Below are positions 11,085 to 21,745 of a stretch of 64,000 bases of DNA, piece by piece; the first letter of the stretch is position 1; the number at the start of each line of letters is the position of its first letter. The notes beneath the pieces were generated by a model. The model worked only from the letters and a program-made list of their open reading frames with translations, did not search any database and had not been told where the DNA came from. The stretch is from Nepenthes gracilis. Taxonomy: Eukaryota > Streptophyta > Magnoliopsida > Caryophyllales > Nepenthaceae. The DNA is taken from contig BSYO01000033.1 of assembly GCA_033239525.1 (NCBI GenBank), positions 10,531,501-10,595,500 of the forward strand. The letters run 5' to 3'. A program made the position numbers and the translations under genes.

Positions 11085-12300
11085 TATTTTGTGGCCACTA
11101 GTTGACTTCTCTCGGGTGTTCCTGCCCTTCATTGGTAGTATTTCTTGAGGTGGACAGCATTCCAAGTCCAAGGGATTAGTTTGCCATCCTAGATACATAA
11201 CTTGTACACTCCATTCCATAGGGTCGCCGAGACAAGGAACGGACCCTTTCAACTTGGCGAGAGCTTGTTCCTATTTGTGGTCTTGCCCGTCACCTCTACG
11301 CTCTGGAGGACCAAATCCCTGATCTAAAGCGAGCGAGCCCTCACCCACTTATTGCAGTATCAAATGATGTACTGCTAGTAGACCGTCGTCCTCAGGCGTG
11401 CCGTATCACGAACCTCTAGAAGCAGGTCTAGGAATTCCCTAGTCCTTTGGGAGTTGCTAGAAGGGTCGAAGCACTTGACGCATAGGCTAGGGAGACCCAC
11501 TTCGATGGGGACGACCGCCTCAGCCCCATAGCAAAGGCTGAAGGGTGTTTCCCTCGTTAGTTCCCACAAGATCATGCAATAGTATCTGGTTGGTGACTTC
11601 AACCTAGCCATTAGCTTGAGATATGTCACTAATGTGCGAACTAGCTTGATGCGTAGCCTTGCGCAGTACTTGGGAATCGTTTGCCAGTGAATTAGGTTCC
11701 ATTGTTAATCACTATGACTTCAGAAATCCAAAACCGACAACGATGTTCTGACGGATGAATTTTGTTGCATTCTGCTCAGTTATTCAGTCGATTCCGACAA
11801 TGAGGAACTTTCTCTACCTCAAGGCCAAGGGTGTGGGGCCGATGATGTTGAGCCTCCATTGCATGAACGACCATGGGGACTACAGACTGTGCAACTCCAT
11901 GTGCCGCTAGTGGGTCAGGGTCCTATGGACTTGGTAGCTCTCGCACTTCTTGACAAATTCCATGGCATCTTACTTTATTATGGGTCAGAACAGACCTTGC
12001 CGCATAATTTTGAATGTTAGGTTCCCCCCCGACGCGAGAGCCACATACACTGAGGTGGACTTCTCCTAACGCGTACTTAGCTTCCCGTGGAGTGAGGCAT
12101 TTTAGGTAGGGAGTCGAATATCCCCGCCGGTATAACCTCCTATCAATGATCGTGTACCACCCTACCGTCTTCCTTATCCACTTTGCCTCTTCATGGTTTT
12201 TTGAAAATGTTTCGTCCATCAGGAACTTATAGTATAGAGTCATCCAGTTATCGCCTTTGCTATCTGTAGCACTTTTAGCTCCGGGCCATTAACACTTGGT
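11085..12300 (-). pseudogene. Tat-like integrase, decayed
   Basis: Read leftwards, the H2C2 zinc-binding part begins with GWYTIIDRRLYRRGYSTPYL and EVHLSVCG (11923-12243). The core follows: the first catalytic position, normally WGLDI, reads R-L-N-I near 11838, and the second, normally VIVSDNGT, reads VIVINNGT near 11708, so both aspartates are asparagine. GETPFSLCYGAEAVVPIEVG (11375-11629) and the end NAVHLKKYYQ near 11130 are the conserved C-terminal part of Tat integrases. Frameshifts separate these blocks. D-to-N at both sites fits cytosine deamination on the other strand. Confidence 0.85.
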
Positions 12301-13250
12301 GTGGCCAGGACTTGCTGCATGCTCCTGGCATACTGTTCCAGGGATTCCATCGCTACGTCCCTGGCCAACTGGTCGGCCTTCCAGTTCTCAGCTCTTGGGA
12401 TGTGTTCGATCTTAAACCTCTCGAATGCCCGGGCCTGGGCCTTCGCCCAGTATTTGGCAAGTTACGGGTTTGATACTTCGAAAGTTCCATGGATTTGGTT
12501 GGCGACTAGTTTTGAATCACTGCGCACAATCAGTGCTTTAACAGAGCATTCCCTAGCCAGTCGGAGTCCACAAGAAGAGCTTCATACTCTGTCACGTTGT
12601 TGGTGGCTGAGAATGCGAGCACAAGGGAATACTTGATCTCCGAGCCATCCGAAGTCCTGAGCACAACTCCGGCCCCAAAACCTGTTTGCATGGATGATCC
12701 ATCAACATTGAGGGTCCATGCTGGTGCGTCCTGGGTTTTTGCATCTTCAGACTGATTTGGGGCGTCGTAGACTGGGGTCGTTGTCTGGACAACGAAGTTC
12801 GTGAGGGCTTGACCCTTGAGGGCCAGCTACGGCCGAAGCTCCTTGTCGAACTCACCCGACTCTATAACCCATTTGACCAGTCATCCAGACGTCTCGGGCT
12901 TTTGGAAGATCGTCTTCAAAGGCTTGTCGGTTAACACAAGAATCCAGTGCTCCAGAAAGTATGGCCTCAACTTTTGAGCCTAATAGATGAGGGCTAAGGT
13001 AATTCTCTTGGCATGGGGGTACCAGGACTTCATGTCTGTCAGTACTTTGCTCACATAATACATGGATTGATACCATGTAAGCACTGAACTCAGGGCCGTG
13101 TCTGATACTGCTAGGTAAAGATACAGGTCCTCGCTTTCCGAATGTGAGGTTAAAAGAGGAGGACTGGCGAGGTACACCTTCAGCTTCTAAAACACGACAT
13201 CGCACTCGTCCGTCCATCGGAATCTAGGTGCTTTTGTTCCTCTGAGGGCC
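12300..13250 (-). pseudogene. Tat-like RNase H and tether, decayed
   Basis: The minus strand shows LYLYLAVSDTALSSVL, YYVSKVLTDMKSWYPHAKRI and LALIY (12980-13177), the first RNase H-like part of gypsy pol. A second block, in several frames (12592-12855), covers the additional RNase H seen in Tat and related lineages, including a piece reading ARIWAKAQARAFERF on the minus strand near 12410-12460. Stops and frame changes occur every 100-250 bases. It lies between RT and integrase as expected. Confidence 0.7.
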
Positions 13251-14100
13251 TTCAAGAACAGTAGGTACTTCTCTACGAACTTAGCTAGGAACCGTGATAG
13301 GGCAGCAAGTCGCCCTGTGAGCTTCTGGACTTCCTTCACTGTTCGCGGAGGGTTCAAGTTAAGAATGGTTCTTATCTTTTTCGGGTTTGCTTTGATGCCG
13401 AACTAGGACACTATGAAACCCAGGAACTTTCTGGAGGCTAGTCCGAGTACGCACTTGGCTTGGTTGAGCTTCATCCTATAGGCCCTAAGTACCTTAAAGG
13501 TTTCTACCAAATCCCAAACGTGGTTGTCGGCCACTTTGCTTTTGACGAGCATGTCGTCTATGTATACCTCCACGTTCCTCCCGATCTGGGTTTCAAACAT
13601 CTTATTCATCAATCGCTAGTAAGTTGCTTTGGTATTTTTCAGGTCGAAAGGTATGACCTTATAATAGTATGTCCCTTGGTCAGTCATGAAGGAGGTATGC
13701 TCCTCGTCATCTGAGCTCATCCTTATCTAGTTGTAGCTAAAGTAGGTGTCCATAAAACTCAGGAGTTCATGCCTAGACGTGGAGTTCACCAGCTGATCAA
13801 TCCAAGGAAGTGAAAAACTATCCTTCGGGCAAGCCTTGTTCATGTCGGTGAAGTCGATGCATATCCGCCACTTACCGTTGCTTTTTTTTATAAACACGAT
13901 ATTCAATAGCCAATTTGGGTACTGGACCTCTCTTATGAATCTAGCGTCAAGCAGTTTCTTCACCTCTTCCCTTATGGCCACCAGTTTCTCGACGGAGTGG
14001 TTCCTGCACTTCTGTTTGTTGAGTTTGTGGCCGAGATCAAGGCCCAACATGTGGACCATTACTCCAACTGGTATCCCAAGTATGTAAGTAGGAATCCACG
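13250..14100 (-). pseudogene. Tat-like reverse transcriptase, decayed
   Basis: Minus-strand frames carry NHSVEKLVAIREEVKKLLDA, FIKKSNGKWRICIDFTDMNK and ACPKDSFSLPWIDQLV (13727-14059), then VEVYIDDMLVKSK with an intact Y-I-D-D at 13553-13564 and SRKFLGFIVS (13403-13612). These are the fingers, palm and thumb motifs of Tat-lineage RT. The part between 13612 and 13727 is out of frame, so the enzyme is dead although its catalytic box survives. Confidence 0.9.
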
Positions 14101-14338
14101 TGAAGATATTCGAGTTTCATTTGAGGAAGTCCACGAGGATGCTTTAGCATGGCTCGGAGATGGATCTACCTACTTGTACGCACTTTTTTGGCTCGTCTGG
14201 GTCCAAGGGGATCAGCTCCGTCTCTTAGCCTGACTAGGCCTGTTGCAGCAATGCCTCATCCCAAAAGTCTAAGTCTTTAGTGGTTCAGCTCAAAGTGTCG
14301 GGTGCAACCTGAAATAGGTAGCACATCCGCCCCATCAC

Positions 14339-14970
14339 CTAGTCGCCCAATGCATCTCCAGTTCCATGCGGCGTCGGGAATTGGACCTTTAGGTGAGGAA
14401 TTGACGTTACCGCCGCGAAGGTGACCAGGAATGGCCAAACAAGAATGGCATTGTAAGCCGATGGTAGGTTGACAACGTGAAAGGTGAGTATGCGAGTGGC
14501 TGTATGAGGGTTGGTTCCCATTGTAACTTCTAGTTGAATTTCTCCCTGCACAGGCATTGGCCCGTTGTCCAGGCCATAGAGGGGTCCTTCAGTTGTTCTC
14601 ATTTGGTTCTTCTTTAAAACAAACTTAAAGAACGCATCAAGGTACAGCAAATCATGAGAGCTTCAATTATAAATAAAAATTCGTCTCAATTGATAGTCAA
14701 GTGTACCGTCTAAGACGAGGGCTGATACAACAAGAGGGTCCGAATGAGAAAAAAAATTACATGTGTAAAATCATCGTTACTTAAACTAATAACATCAGTC
14801 CTAACCCCTACCCTCGCTCTCTTGTTATTGGATGCGGCCTTTGGCCTATCACGATTGTTACTCTTTGCCGGTCTGCTGGCGATCATGTTAATGACACCGG
14901 TAGCTACTCGGTTCCTTGGTAGATCTCTGGCTTCATCTTTGGCGGCCTTGAGAGCCTGTCCCAAGTGCCT
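14339..14970 (-). pseudogene. Tat-like protease region, decayed
   Basis: The open stretch 14339-14650 reads KNQMRTTEGPLYGLDNGPMP, then IQLEVTMGTNPHTATRILTF and LPSAYNAILVWPFL, the second half of the pepsin-like protease domain in Tat elements (normally YNAILGRPWL). Upstream, 14710-14964 includes VRTDVISLSNDDF, the stretch before the active site. The active-site D-S/G-G itself was not seen in an open frame. The aligned region of the other Tat-like element is 27889-28370. Confidence 0.75.
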
Positions 14971-16434
14971 TAGGAACAGAATGAGATGCCCACGACGAAT
15001 AAGATCGTCGATCTCCCTTTGCAGGGTCTAGCAGTCCTCAGCGGTGTACCCTAGTGATCGGTGATATCTAGGATCTTCGATGATTTGGGCCACCTCAAGA
15101 ACTTCTTATCTTGTATCTGCATCAGGATGTTCGAGCAAGTATAGTTCAAGGGAGTCAGAGTTAAGGGCTTGAACACCTTTTCGGCACTCGGCTCGGACCT
15201 CAACTGCTTACGTGGTTCACGAGAGTTGCCGCTATCACCGTTCCTCTTCTTCCCAATTGTGGGTCCTTCCGGCCGTAGGTCCACGTATTCGAGACACTTA
15301 GCCTTATTAGCCTCCTCGGCTGCAATGTAGGTTCGACTGATGGCCTTCGCTTCCGAGAAGGACTAGAGGCATTGATGCGCCAGATGTTTGAAAAACTCCC
15401 CAGCCACCAACGTGGCGATGACGGCACTCAGCTTCATCTCGTCAAAGAGTTGGGGGATACGGTGACCTTCAACAGTGAAGTGGTTGAGGAGCCGCTTTAG
15501 GTTCTCCTTTGGCGACTGGCGGAGGCGGCCAAGGTGCCAAGCTGCTTTTCTTCTCTCCAGCTGGAGGTAAACTAGCACAGGAAACAGTCCACGAGCTCGT
15601 TGAAGGAACGGATGGAGTTGGATCGAAGACCATGGAACTAGAGCCTAGCATCTCCCCTAAGCTTCAGGGGAAAATACTGGCACATCACGGCCTCTCTCAC
15701 TCGGTGGAAGGACAGCAGTGTGCAGTAGTTCAGATGGTCTATCGGGTCTGTACTACCACTGTAAGGATCTAGTGCTGACATTTTGAACTTGAGGGGGAGT
15801 GGTTGTGTCCAGATGTCCATGGCAAATGGTGACCTTCGGAGGTCGAGCGCCTGTTATCGTGGCTGCACCTTGAATAAGTGTCGCCATATTCTCTCCACTT
15901 TTTCCTCTATCGGAAGGGTGGACCTGCTCCTCTTGGTGTTAATGAAGTTTCTAAGTTTGAGTTCTCTTGGGGGTTATGCAGATCGTGGCGACCATCCGCA
16001 CAGGGTGGTCGCGTACTGCATGAGCCTTCTCCTTTTGTTGGGGGCTTCCTATCATTGCGGGGGTTCCACCGCTCTGGACTTTCTTCCCCCTCTTCCCTGC
16101 TCAGGAGGCTCTGAGCTATTGTCTGGGCCCTACTGTCAGAGACCGCCTGGGCTTCGACTTCGTCAAGCCGAATTGTCTTTGCGACCAGGCCTTCCTCCTG
16201 GGCTTCCTATGCCTAGAGGTAGATGCTTGAGGCCCAGGGGGCGGCTCTCGGCCGTTGCACTCTAGTGCGAGCGCACAGCGCCTTGAGCATTTGTTTCAAG
16301 TCGTTCACATCTGCAGCCAGCTTGCAGACATAAGGCTCAGGCTGCTTGCCAGCATTGCTACCCACTGAGGGGTCGTCGTCGCAGGCAGTAGTGTCTTTCA
16401 CCGATGCACTAGTTTACGCTCTCGTGTTGACCAT
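14970..16434 (-). pseudogene. Tat-like gag, decayed
   Basis: Gag forms the particle. The likely start is the methionine at 16434 (MVNTRA, then a stop), which matches MVNMRK at 26283 in the other Tat-like element. The core reads PLPLKFKMSALDPYSGSTDP, then HLNYCTLLSFHRVREAVMCQ (15638-15820), the conserved gag sequence of this lineage. RQSPKENLKRLLNHFTVEG (15363-15578) and KKFLRWPKSSK (15051-15284) follow in changing frames. A zinc knuckle was not identified with certainty. Confidence 0.85.
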
Positions 16435-16485
16435 CTTCAGAGTGAAAGAATGAATGTTAGTATTAGTGGTTGGACTTTTCTCGTC

Positions 16486-16505
16486 GTTCCCACATATGGT
16501 TCCAA
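16486..16505 (-). other. Primer binding site of the minus-strand Tat-like element
   Basis: The minus strand reads TTGGAACCATATGTGGGAAC directly after the 5' LTR. It is a degenerate form of the TTGGCGCCGTCTGTGGGAAC site common in Tat/Retand elements; the other element has TTGGCACCATCTGTGGGAAA. Confidence 0.8.
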
Positions 16506-17431
16506 TGATGCATCCTTAGTTTCCGATTACGGTACAGATTAGATAACCTTCCAATCTTCTGCTGTGGGTATATCTAGATCGGGTCTAGTCTCCGTCGCTA
16601 TTAACCTTGAATCTACACATCACTAATTACAAATAAGAGGTCAAAGAATAGTGAAAAATTATGTCACCGCAAATACTCTGATACTCAAGTCAAATATCTT
16701 CCGCAATAAATGAAAAAATACACGCTTAAAGATAAATGTGACAGGAATCCAAGGATGCAAGGATGAGAGGAGTGAGAGTGGAATGTGTTTGGAGGACCAG
16801 GCTCCAGGAGTTGCACCACTACGGGTGGCTCACTAACTCCGTCGAAAAATGACGGTGGATCGAGGGAAAAGAGCTAGTTCTTGCTCCTCTAGAAGGATGG
16901 GTGAAGGATTGGGCACTTGATTTCTGGTCACCATTTTTTCTTGAGGTTGGGCCCTCTCTTCCCCTTACTAGGAGAAGCTATTTATAGGCCCCCTTTGGGA
17001 GGCTTTAGAAGTTGGGACTCCCGACAAGCAATTTGTCGAGATTTGTTGGCCACTGTGTGCTGGCGATAGCCAACGGTGTCAGTTATCATCTTGCAGAGGA
17101 AAGTAGACCATCGTCAGGCATGAACCACGCTTAGTCTGCTGCCTACGCCTGGATTGGCTGAAGGACTGAGAGGACGGCATGCACTGTGACTTGCAGTATT
17201 GACCTTTTCCCTCATTGGCTACCATTTTTTGAGCTGGCTCCCACCGCCTATTGTCACTATAGAAGGTTGTGAAGACGCTCTGATTAGTTACTAACTTGAG
17301 GCGTCACGTGGGTTGCACACTAGGATCCTTTGGGCTTCACAATGGAGGTCTGGACCTTGCTGCTCGATCGAGCTTGTGTCCTTTCATTTGGGCCTTGTCG
17401 CCCTTGGCCTATACCTGAGTTAGACCCAACA
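16506..17431 (-). repeat. 5' LTR of the minus-strand Tat-like element
   Basis: Plus-strand borders TGATGCATCC and GACCCAACA match the left LTR. The complement of CTATTTATAGGCC (16979-16990) gives a TATAAATAG box in the element's direction. It is followed by the target duplication ATTAT at 17432-17436. Confidence 0.92.
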
Positions 17432-17436
17432 ATTAT

Positions 17437-17861
17437 TATTATCTCTTCTCTAATTAAATATATAGATTAATAATTTTTTTAAAATTATCTAATAATCTTT
17501 ACAATAAACAATTTTTTATCTCGATTTTCGTCTTATTCACAATTTTAATTTCTATTAGTCCGATCCTTTTTAAATTCGGTTACATAATTAGATTTCTATC
17601 AAACAAATTCTAATATATTTAAATCCATCTAATTTTAGTCAAAGATAACAATCCAATGCATACGGTCCACTAATAATTTAAGTTAAAAATTATAACCCTA
17701 TGTTATGATCCACTAATTTTTGAGCCCAATAGGTCCAAAATAACTATTAAGTCTTTAATAGATTAATTCTTATAATTAAATTTCTTCTAAATAAATATTA
17801 TAATGGGCATAGAATATCGTACAAATGAATTTAATAAATTGAAAACATTCAAAATGTTACA
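17437..17861 (-). repeat. Minus-strand gypsy-like LTR, right half
   Basis: This continues the LTR broken at 7927. On the minus strand it starts TGTAACATTTTGAATG, ending on the plus strand with ATGTTACA at 17861. It is AT-rich and contains no gene. Immediately to its right lies a pol remnant in the same orientation. Confidence 0.55.
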
Positions 17862-18770
17862 TGTACTGCTCGTGCTCAACAACATCCTTTGAATACACGA
17901 AGATGTCGTCAATACATAACACCATGAACTTATCCAAAAAAAAGCTTGAATACTCTATTCATTATGCGAATAAATATTGTTGGTCTATTCAATAATCCAA
18001 TGGGCACAATTACTAACTCATAGTGTTGATATATTGATCAGAAAGTAGTCTTTGCAATATTTGCTACTTTGATTTGTAGTTGGTGATAATTTGATCAAAA
18101 ATCAATATTAAAAAATATCTACATCCCTTGAAACTGGTCAAATAAGTTATTGATTCTCAAAAGATAAATGTATATTCTTCTCTGTGACTTTATTCAACTT
18201 TCAATAATTAATAGATAATTTTATGGATCCATCCTTTTAGTTAACAAACAATATTGAGACTCCTCAATGTGAAGTATTAGACTTAATAATGCCCAAGTTC
18301 AACAACTCAATAATGCCCAAGTTTAACAACTCCCACAATTGAGTATTCAAATCCTTAATCTCCATTGGTGCCACTTGGTAAAAGCCATATAATTTAGAGC
18401 CATCCCTAGAGCCGGCTCAACGGTGAAGCCTATCTCTCACTCCGACACTAGTCATGGAAGCTCCTCAGGGAAGAAATCTGCAAATTCTAACACTATTGGA
18501 ATATCCTCAAGTCTGGAATCCTTTAATTTAGTCATGAAAAACAAAAGGTTAATAAACCTATACAACTACTATTCAACAAGTGCCTGACATGCAATGCCAA
18601 CATTATCAAAAAATTATCTTCTAACATCTATGAACACAAAAGATGAATACTCAGGTATAGTAAATCTCATAATCTTTATAACATAGTCACATGAATTCAC
18701 CTGTATATAATATAAAGTAATATTAAATTATAGAAAGAACATAATATTTATTGACAAAAAGAATTTTTAA
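17862..18770 (-). pseudogene. Old Ty3/gypsy protease-RT fragment
   Basis: On the minus strand, from right to left: EDIPIVLEFADFFPEELP (18460-18520), a stretch like GFTVEPALGMALN, then APMEIKDLNTQL, LLNLGII, SILFVN and KDGSIKLSINY (about 18190-18390). RT ends with VLCIDDIFVYSKDVVEHEQ, the IDD box being at 17905-17913. These are the linker and RT motifs of non-Tat gypsy elements (normally GLPPEREIEF and KKDGSMRMCIDYR). About one stop every 10-20 codons marks it as old. RNase H and integrase are missing: RT runs straight into the LTR at 17861. Confidence 0.8.
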
Positions 18771-19043
18771 ATAATTCATTCATAAAGAAACCCTTTGAAC
18801 TTGGAGTCATTACGTGAAGATCTACTATTTAAGAAATGTCAATTTATAAACCAATAAATAGATATGCTAAACCATCTAATCAACCAATTCTAGATACAAG
18901 AATATCTAAGGCACTTCTTAGATATGCAAATTTGTAGCTACCTAAATATCATTTGGTCTATGAAAGTAAATCTCTAGTAGATCGAATACCTTTAGTCATA
19001 ATACATCTCAGATTTATTTATGAGCCACACATCAAAATCCTAT
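18771..19043. other. AT-rich sequence, nothing recognised
   Basis: No open frame above 60 codons and no motif was seen. It may be further gypsy remnant, since decayed pol lies on its left and the same kind of sequence resumes at 19873. CCTAT at 19039-19043 is the left target duplication of the next element. Confidence 0.5.
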
Positions 19044-19867
19044 TGTTCCGTACCGGTTTTGGGGGTCCGGAGCAACACAAGTGTTTGAAGTTTGGAGTCA
19101 GAGAGAGTGATTGAAACCAGATTTTTACGTGGAAAACCTCCCCTTAAAACGAGGAGGAAGAAACCACGAGGCTTGAAGCCTGGAACGAATCTTCACTATC
19201 GTTCATTTGTTGTGTACAAAATACAAAGTATAGAGAAGCACTTTCTTTTCCTTCTTTTAGGCCTTTTTACTTGCCGGCCCCCCAAGGTCCTTTTCTTGTG
19301 TGCTCTAAGTGAGTATTTATAGAGAAATCTGGTTGTTGAAAATGTCCACGTGGCTGTTTGTGCCTACAAGGAGGCTGACCACCTACTCTGCTGACACGAC
19401 CATGCTGTGTCAGGCATGCTGGCGTGTACAAGAAGCTAGCTGCCAACGCCGCTAATTGGCTATACCTTGTCAGGAATGTCAGTCTTGAAGTGACAAGGTA
19501 TGTTCTGGGGTTTGTTACTAATTACGGCGGTGGCGTGACGCATGGGTTGCGTGTTCCTTGGTAACTGTGAAGCTGAGCTGGCATTCTCGGACATCAGGGA
19601 GAGTCCTCGTCATTTACTGACTTTCTCAGCCTTTGGATGAGTCCGCGGACTAGATGCCATATCGCGCTTGTTCTCGGACGGAATGAGAGAGTTCTCGGTC
19701 GTTAACTACATTGCTAACTCGCTAAAGGCTTTTGGGTTCATTGCGGAATGTCCTCGGGCTTCTTACACCTTATGAGGTCTTGGACAAACTGACAGCTTCG
19801 GCTTTTCGGGTCAAGTATTCGTCCCCTTGCCCATTCCTTTAGGGACCCCGGGTATTGGAACCCAACA
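19044..19867 (-). mobile_element. Solo LTR of a gypsy-like element
   Basis: An 824-bp unit with plus-strand borders TGTTCCGTACCGG and GGAACCCAACA, so on the minus strand it starts TGTTGGGTTCC and ends GTACGGAACA. The 5-bp flanks are identical: CCTAT at 19039-19043 and 19868-19872. On the minus strand, CTCTATAAATACTC (about 19310-19323) is a TATA box. There is no internal region, so a full element probably lost one LTR and its body by recombination between its LTRs. The LTR is moderately GC-rich against an AT-rich background. Confidence 0.88.
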
Positions 19868-19872
19868 CCTAT

Positions 19873-21149
19873 AATTTTACAAGCTAATAAATGTAAAATT
19901 TGGAATCGAAACAAGTGAGAGATATCAAGGCAATAAAGCTTTATCTCAAATAAGAAATAAGGATTGCAAGTGCAGCATAAATCTCAAAAAAAATGTGGTT
20001 CTTTCAAATCGCATGTCTGCACACTTAATCACTCAAAATCTACTTTCTATCAACTTTCAATTCAAATATCTTGTGCACACTTAAAGTTGAAAGGGGGGAA
20101 TTGGTCTTTAAAAAACTAGAAAGAAACATCCAGCTCAAATAGTTTCAAATAGTAGATATCGGGCATGCATTGCATCCTACTAGAGTGCCTATCTCGAAGT
20201 TAGCCTATGGTTTGTCTCTAGGAGTTTGCGGCTTGAGTGGTTATCTAGCGATTAATTTACAACTTATCTCATGAAAATTCATTGCACATTAAGCAATTAT
20301 CTCGCCACGATCTTTCAGCTTGCTATTAAAAGTTTCACTATACACAGGCTATTAAGCTGCTATCTCGCAGCTAGCTCATAAATTGCTTCTAAAGCTATTT
20401 AATTTAAGTTAGTATCTAACTTTTATATAGTATCAGGACACAAAACTTAAATCGTTACATCTATCACTCAGACACAAAAATAGCTCAAGATATTATCAAG
20501 CTCCTATTTAACATTCAAATATAAAAAATAATAAAATCATATAATAAATTTCATTTACATTTCTACTAAATTGTTTTGAGTTTTTTTGGTTTACTCCCGT
20601 CTGAAAAAACTGTAAGTGCTTTTGTTTTCCTCAAAGGGACGAACCACTAGCCCCAGGTACTAGATCGATCATCTTCGGAGCAGAACTTCATATTAAATAC
20701 TGCCATCAAGGTTGTGGTTTCAGGGCCGAGGACGATTGACATTGTTAAATAGCATGAAACCTTTTTTTTTTTTTTCCTAATATAAAAACTTAGAAAGTAA
20801 TCACCTTGCAGACAAGATTGCCACTCAAGTAAAGCCATGTCTGGCGTTAAGAAGTTTTGATTTTGATTCAAAGTTTTTACTCCACTTTTATCTTTCCTTT
20901 CTGTTTTTTTTTTTTTTCTTGTTTCCTGGCCTTTTGTCAACATCATGACAATGTACAAAGCAGATAGAATAAAGAACTGTCTACACCCATTCTCGATGGG
21001 TAAGCATATATGCTCCGCTATGCAATATGCAGCTTGCTGAGCAAGGCAACAGTTGGAAGTACCCACATGAATTCCCCGAGTCACTAAGGTTATAAAGTTC
21101 TGTAATATTTAATTGCTATGGCAACTAGTTATTCTAACCAAGTTATATT
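19873..21149. other. AT-rich intergenic sequence, nothing firmly recognised
   Basis: The stretch continues the sequence interrupted by the solo LTR. A 145-codon open frame on the minus strand (20647-21084) includes Lys-rich runs over poly-T and poly-A tracts and has no recognisable domain; it is probably chance. Three phrases like ATTGCACATTAAGCAATTAT and repeated TATCTCG motifs between 20180 and 20400 look like degenerate short repeats. Confidence 0.4.
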
Positions 21150-21745
21150 TTAATCTTTTTTGTTGGTTTGTGCTCAGATGGACTCAATATAAACTCACCC
21201 AAGATAAAACAAATTGACACATGAAGCAAGTATGAAGGACATACATATTTAGAATTGATAGAAGTTAGCTCTTGATGCAAGTATCAAGGGAGGAATACTT
21301 AAACCAAAGGTAGCAAGCAATTGACACATTCATGATTGTTGCATGTATGCAATTTAAAATAGAAAATCTTATTTATTTGTGAGATTGAAATGCTAAGGTT
21401 TTTTGGTTTTCAAAACTTCCACAACCCTTGAAACATTTGTTTCAGCTTATAAGCATCACGCGATTTTGTTGGAGTTATAAATATTAGAGTTTCAATAGTG
21501 TTGGCGTTATGAATAATATCAGTAAAGTTTATAAAAAGATTAGAAGGTATCCAATTCTATTATTGGGAGTAAATTTGAGAATTTTTTTAATAGAGGTTAC
21601 TAATTATGATTAAATTGATTATGAATTAGTCTATTTGGGTAATTTAGGCTGTAATTTGACTTTTACTTGTATATTTACTATTATTGGCATGAGAAGTCAA
21701 GATGATTTTTTAAAATGATTGTTTAGTTCTTCAACTCTTTATTTA
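21150..21745 (+). repeat. Diverged dispersed repeat, copy A
   Basis: Aligns by eye with 24375-25135 in the same orientation. Shared landmarks, in order, are GAGATTGAAATGCTAAGG against AAGATTGAAATGTTAGGG, AACATTTGTTTCAGC against AATATTTGTTCCGGT, GTAAAGTTTATAAAAAGATT against GTAAAGTCTATAAAAAGATT, and GAGAATTTTTTTAATAGAGG. The direction shown is arbitrary. The two copies are 3.2 kb apart and could be very old LTRs, but no element body was recognised between them. Confidence 0.6.

Larger units (their letters stand above)
7928..17431 (-). mobile_element. Complete Tat/Retand-like Ty3/gypsy element, minus strand
   Basis: A 9.5-kb element with two LTRs (7928-8852, 16506-17431), a primer binding site beside the right LTR, a polypurine tract beside the left LTR, and a decayed gag-pol read from right to left. 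The flanks ATTAT at 7923-7927 and 17432-17436 are the target duplication. Gag, protease and pol motifs match the second Tat-like element at 25176-48466, though LTR sequences differ. Both coding parts and the 2.2-kb region between pol and the left LTR are broken by stops and frameshifts. It lies nested in an older LTR. Confidence 0.9.

Noticed and set aside
15783..16265. Plus-strand ORF of 160 codons
   Set aside because: It lies antisense to the recognised gag core of the minus-strand Tat-like element and shows no domain.
20647..21084. Minus-strand ORF of 145 codons as a host gene
   Set aside because: Its Lys-rich parts come from poly-T tracts, there is no domain or leader, and the length is possible by chance in 64 kb.
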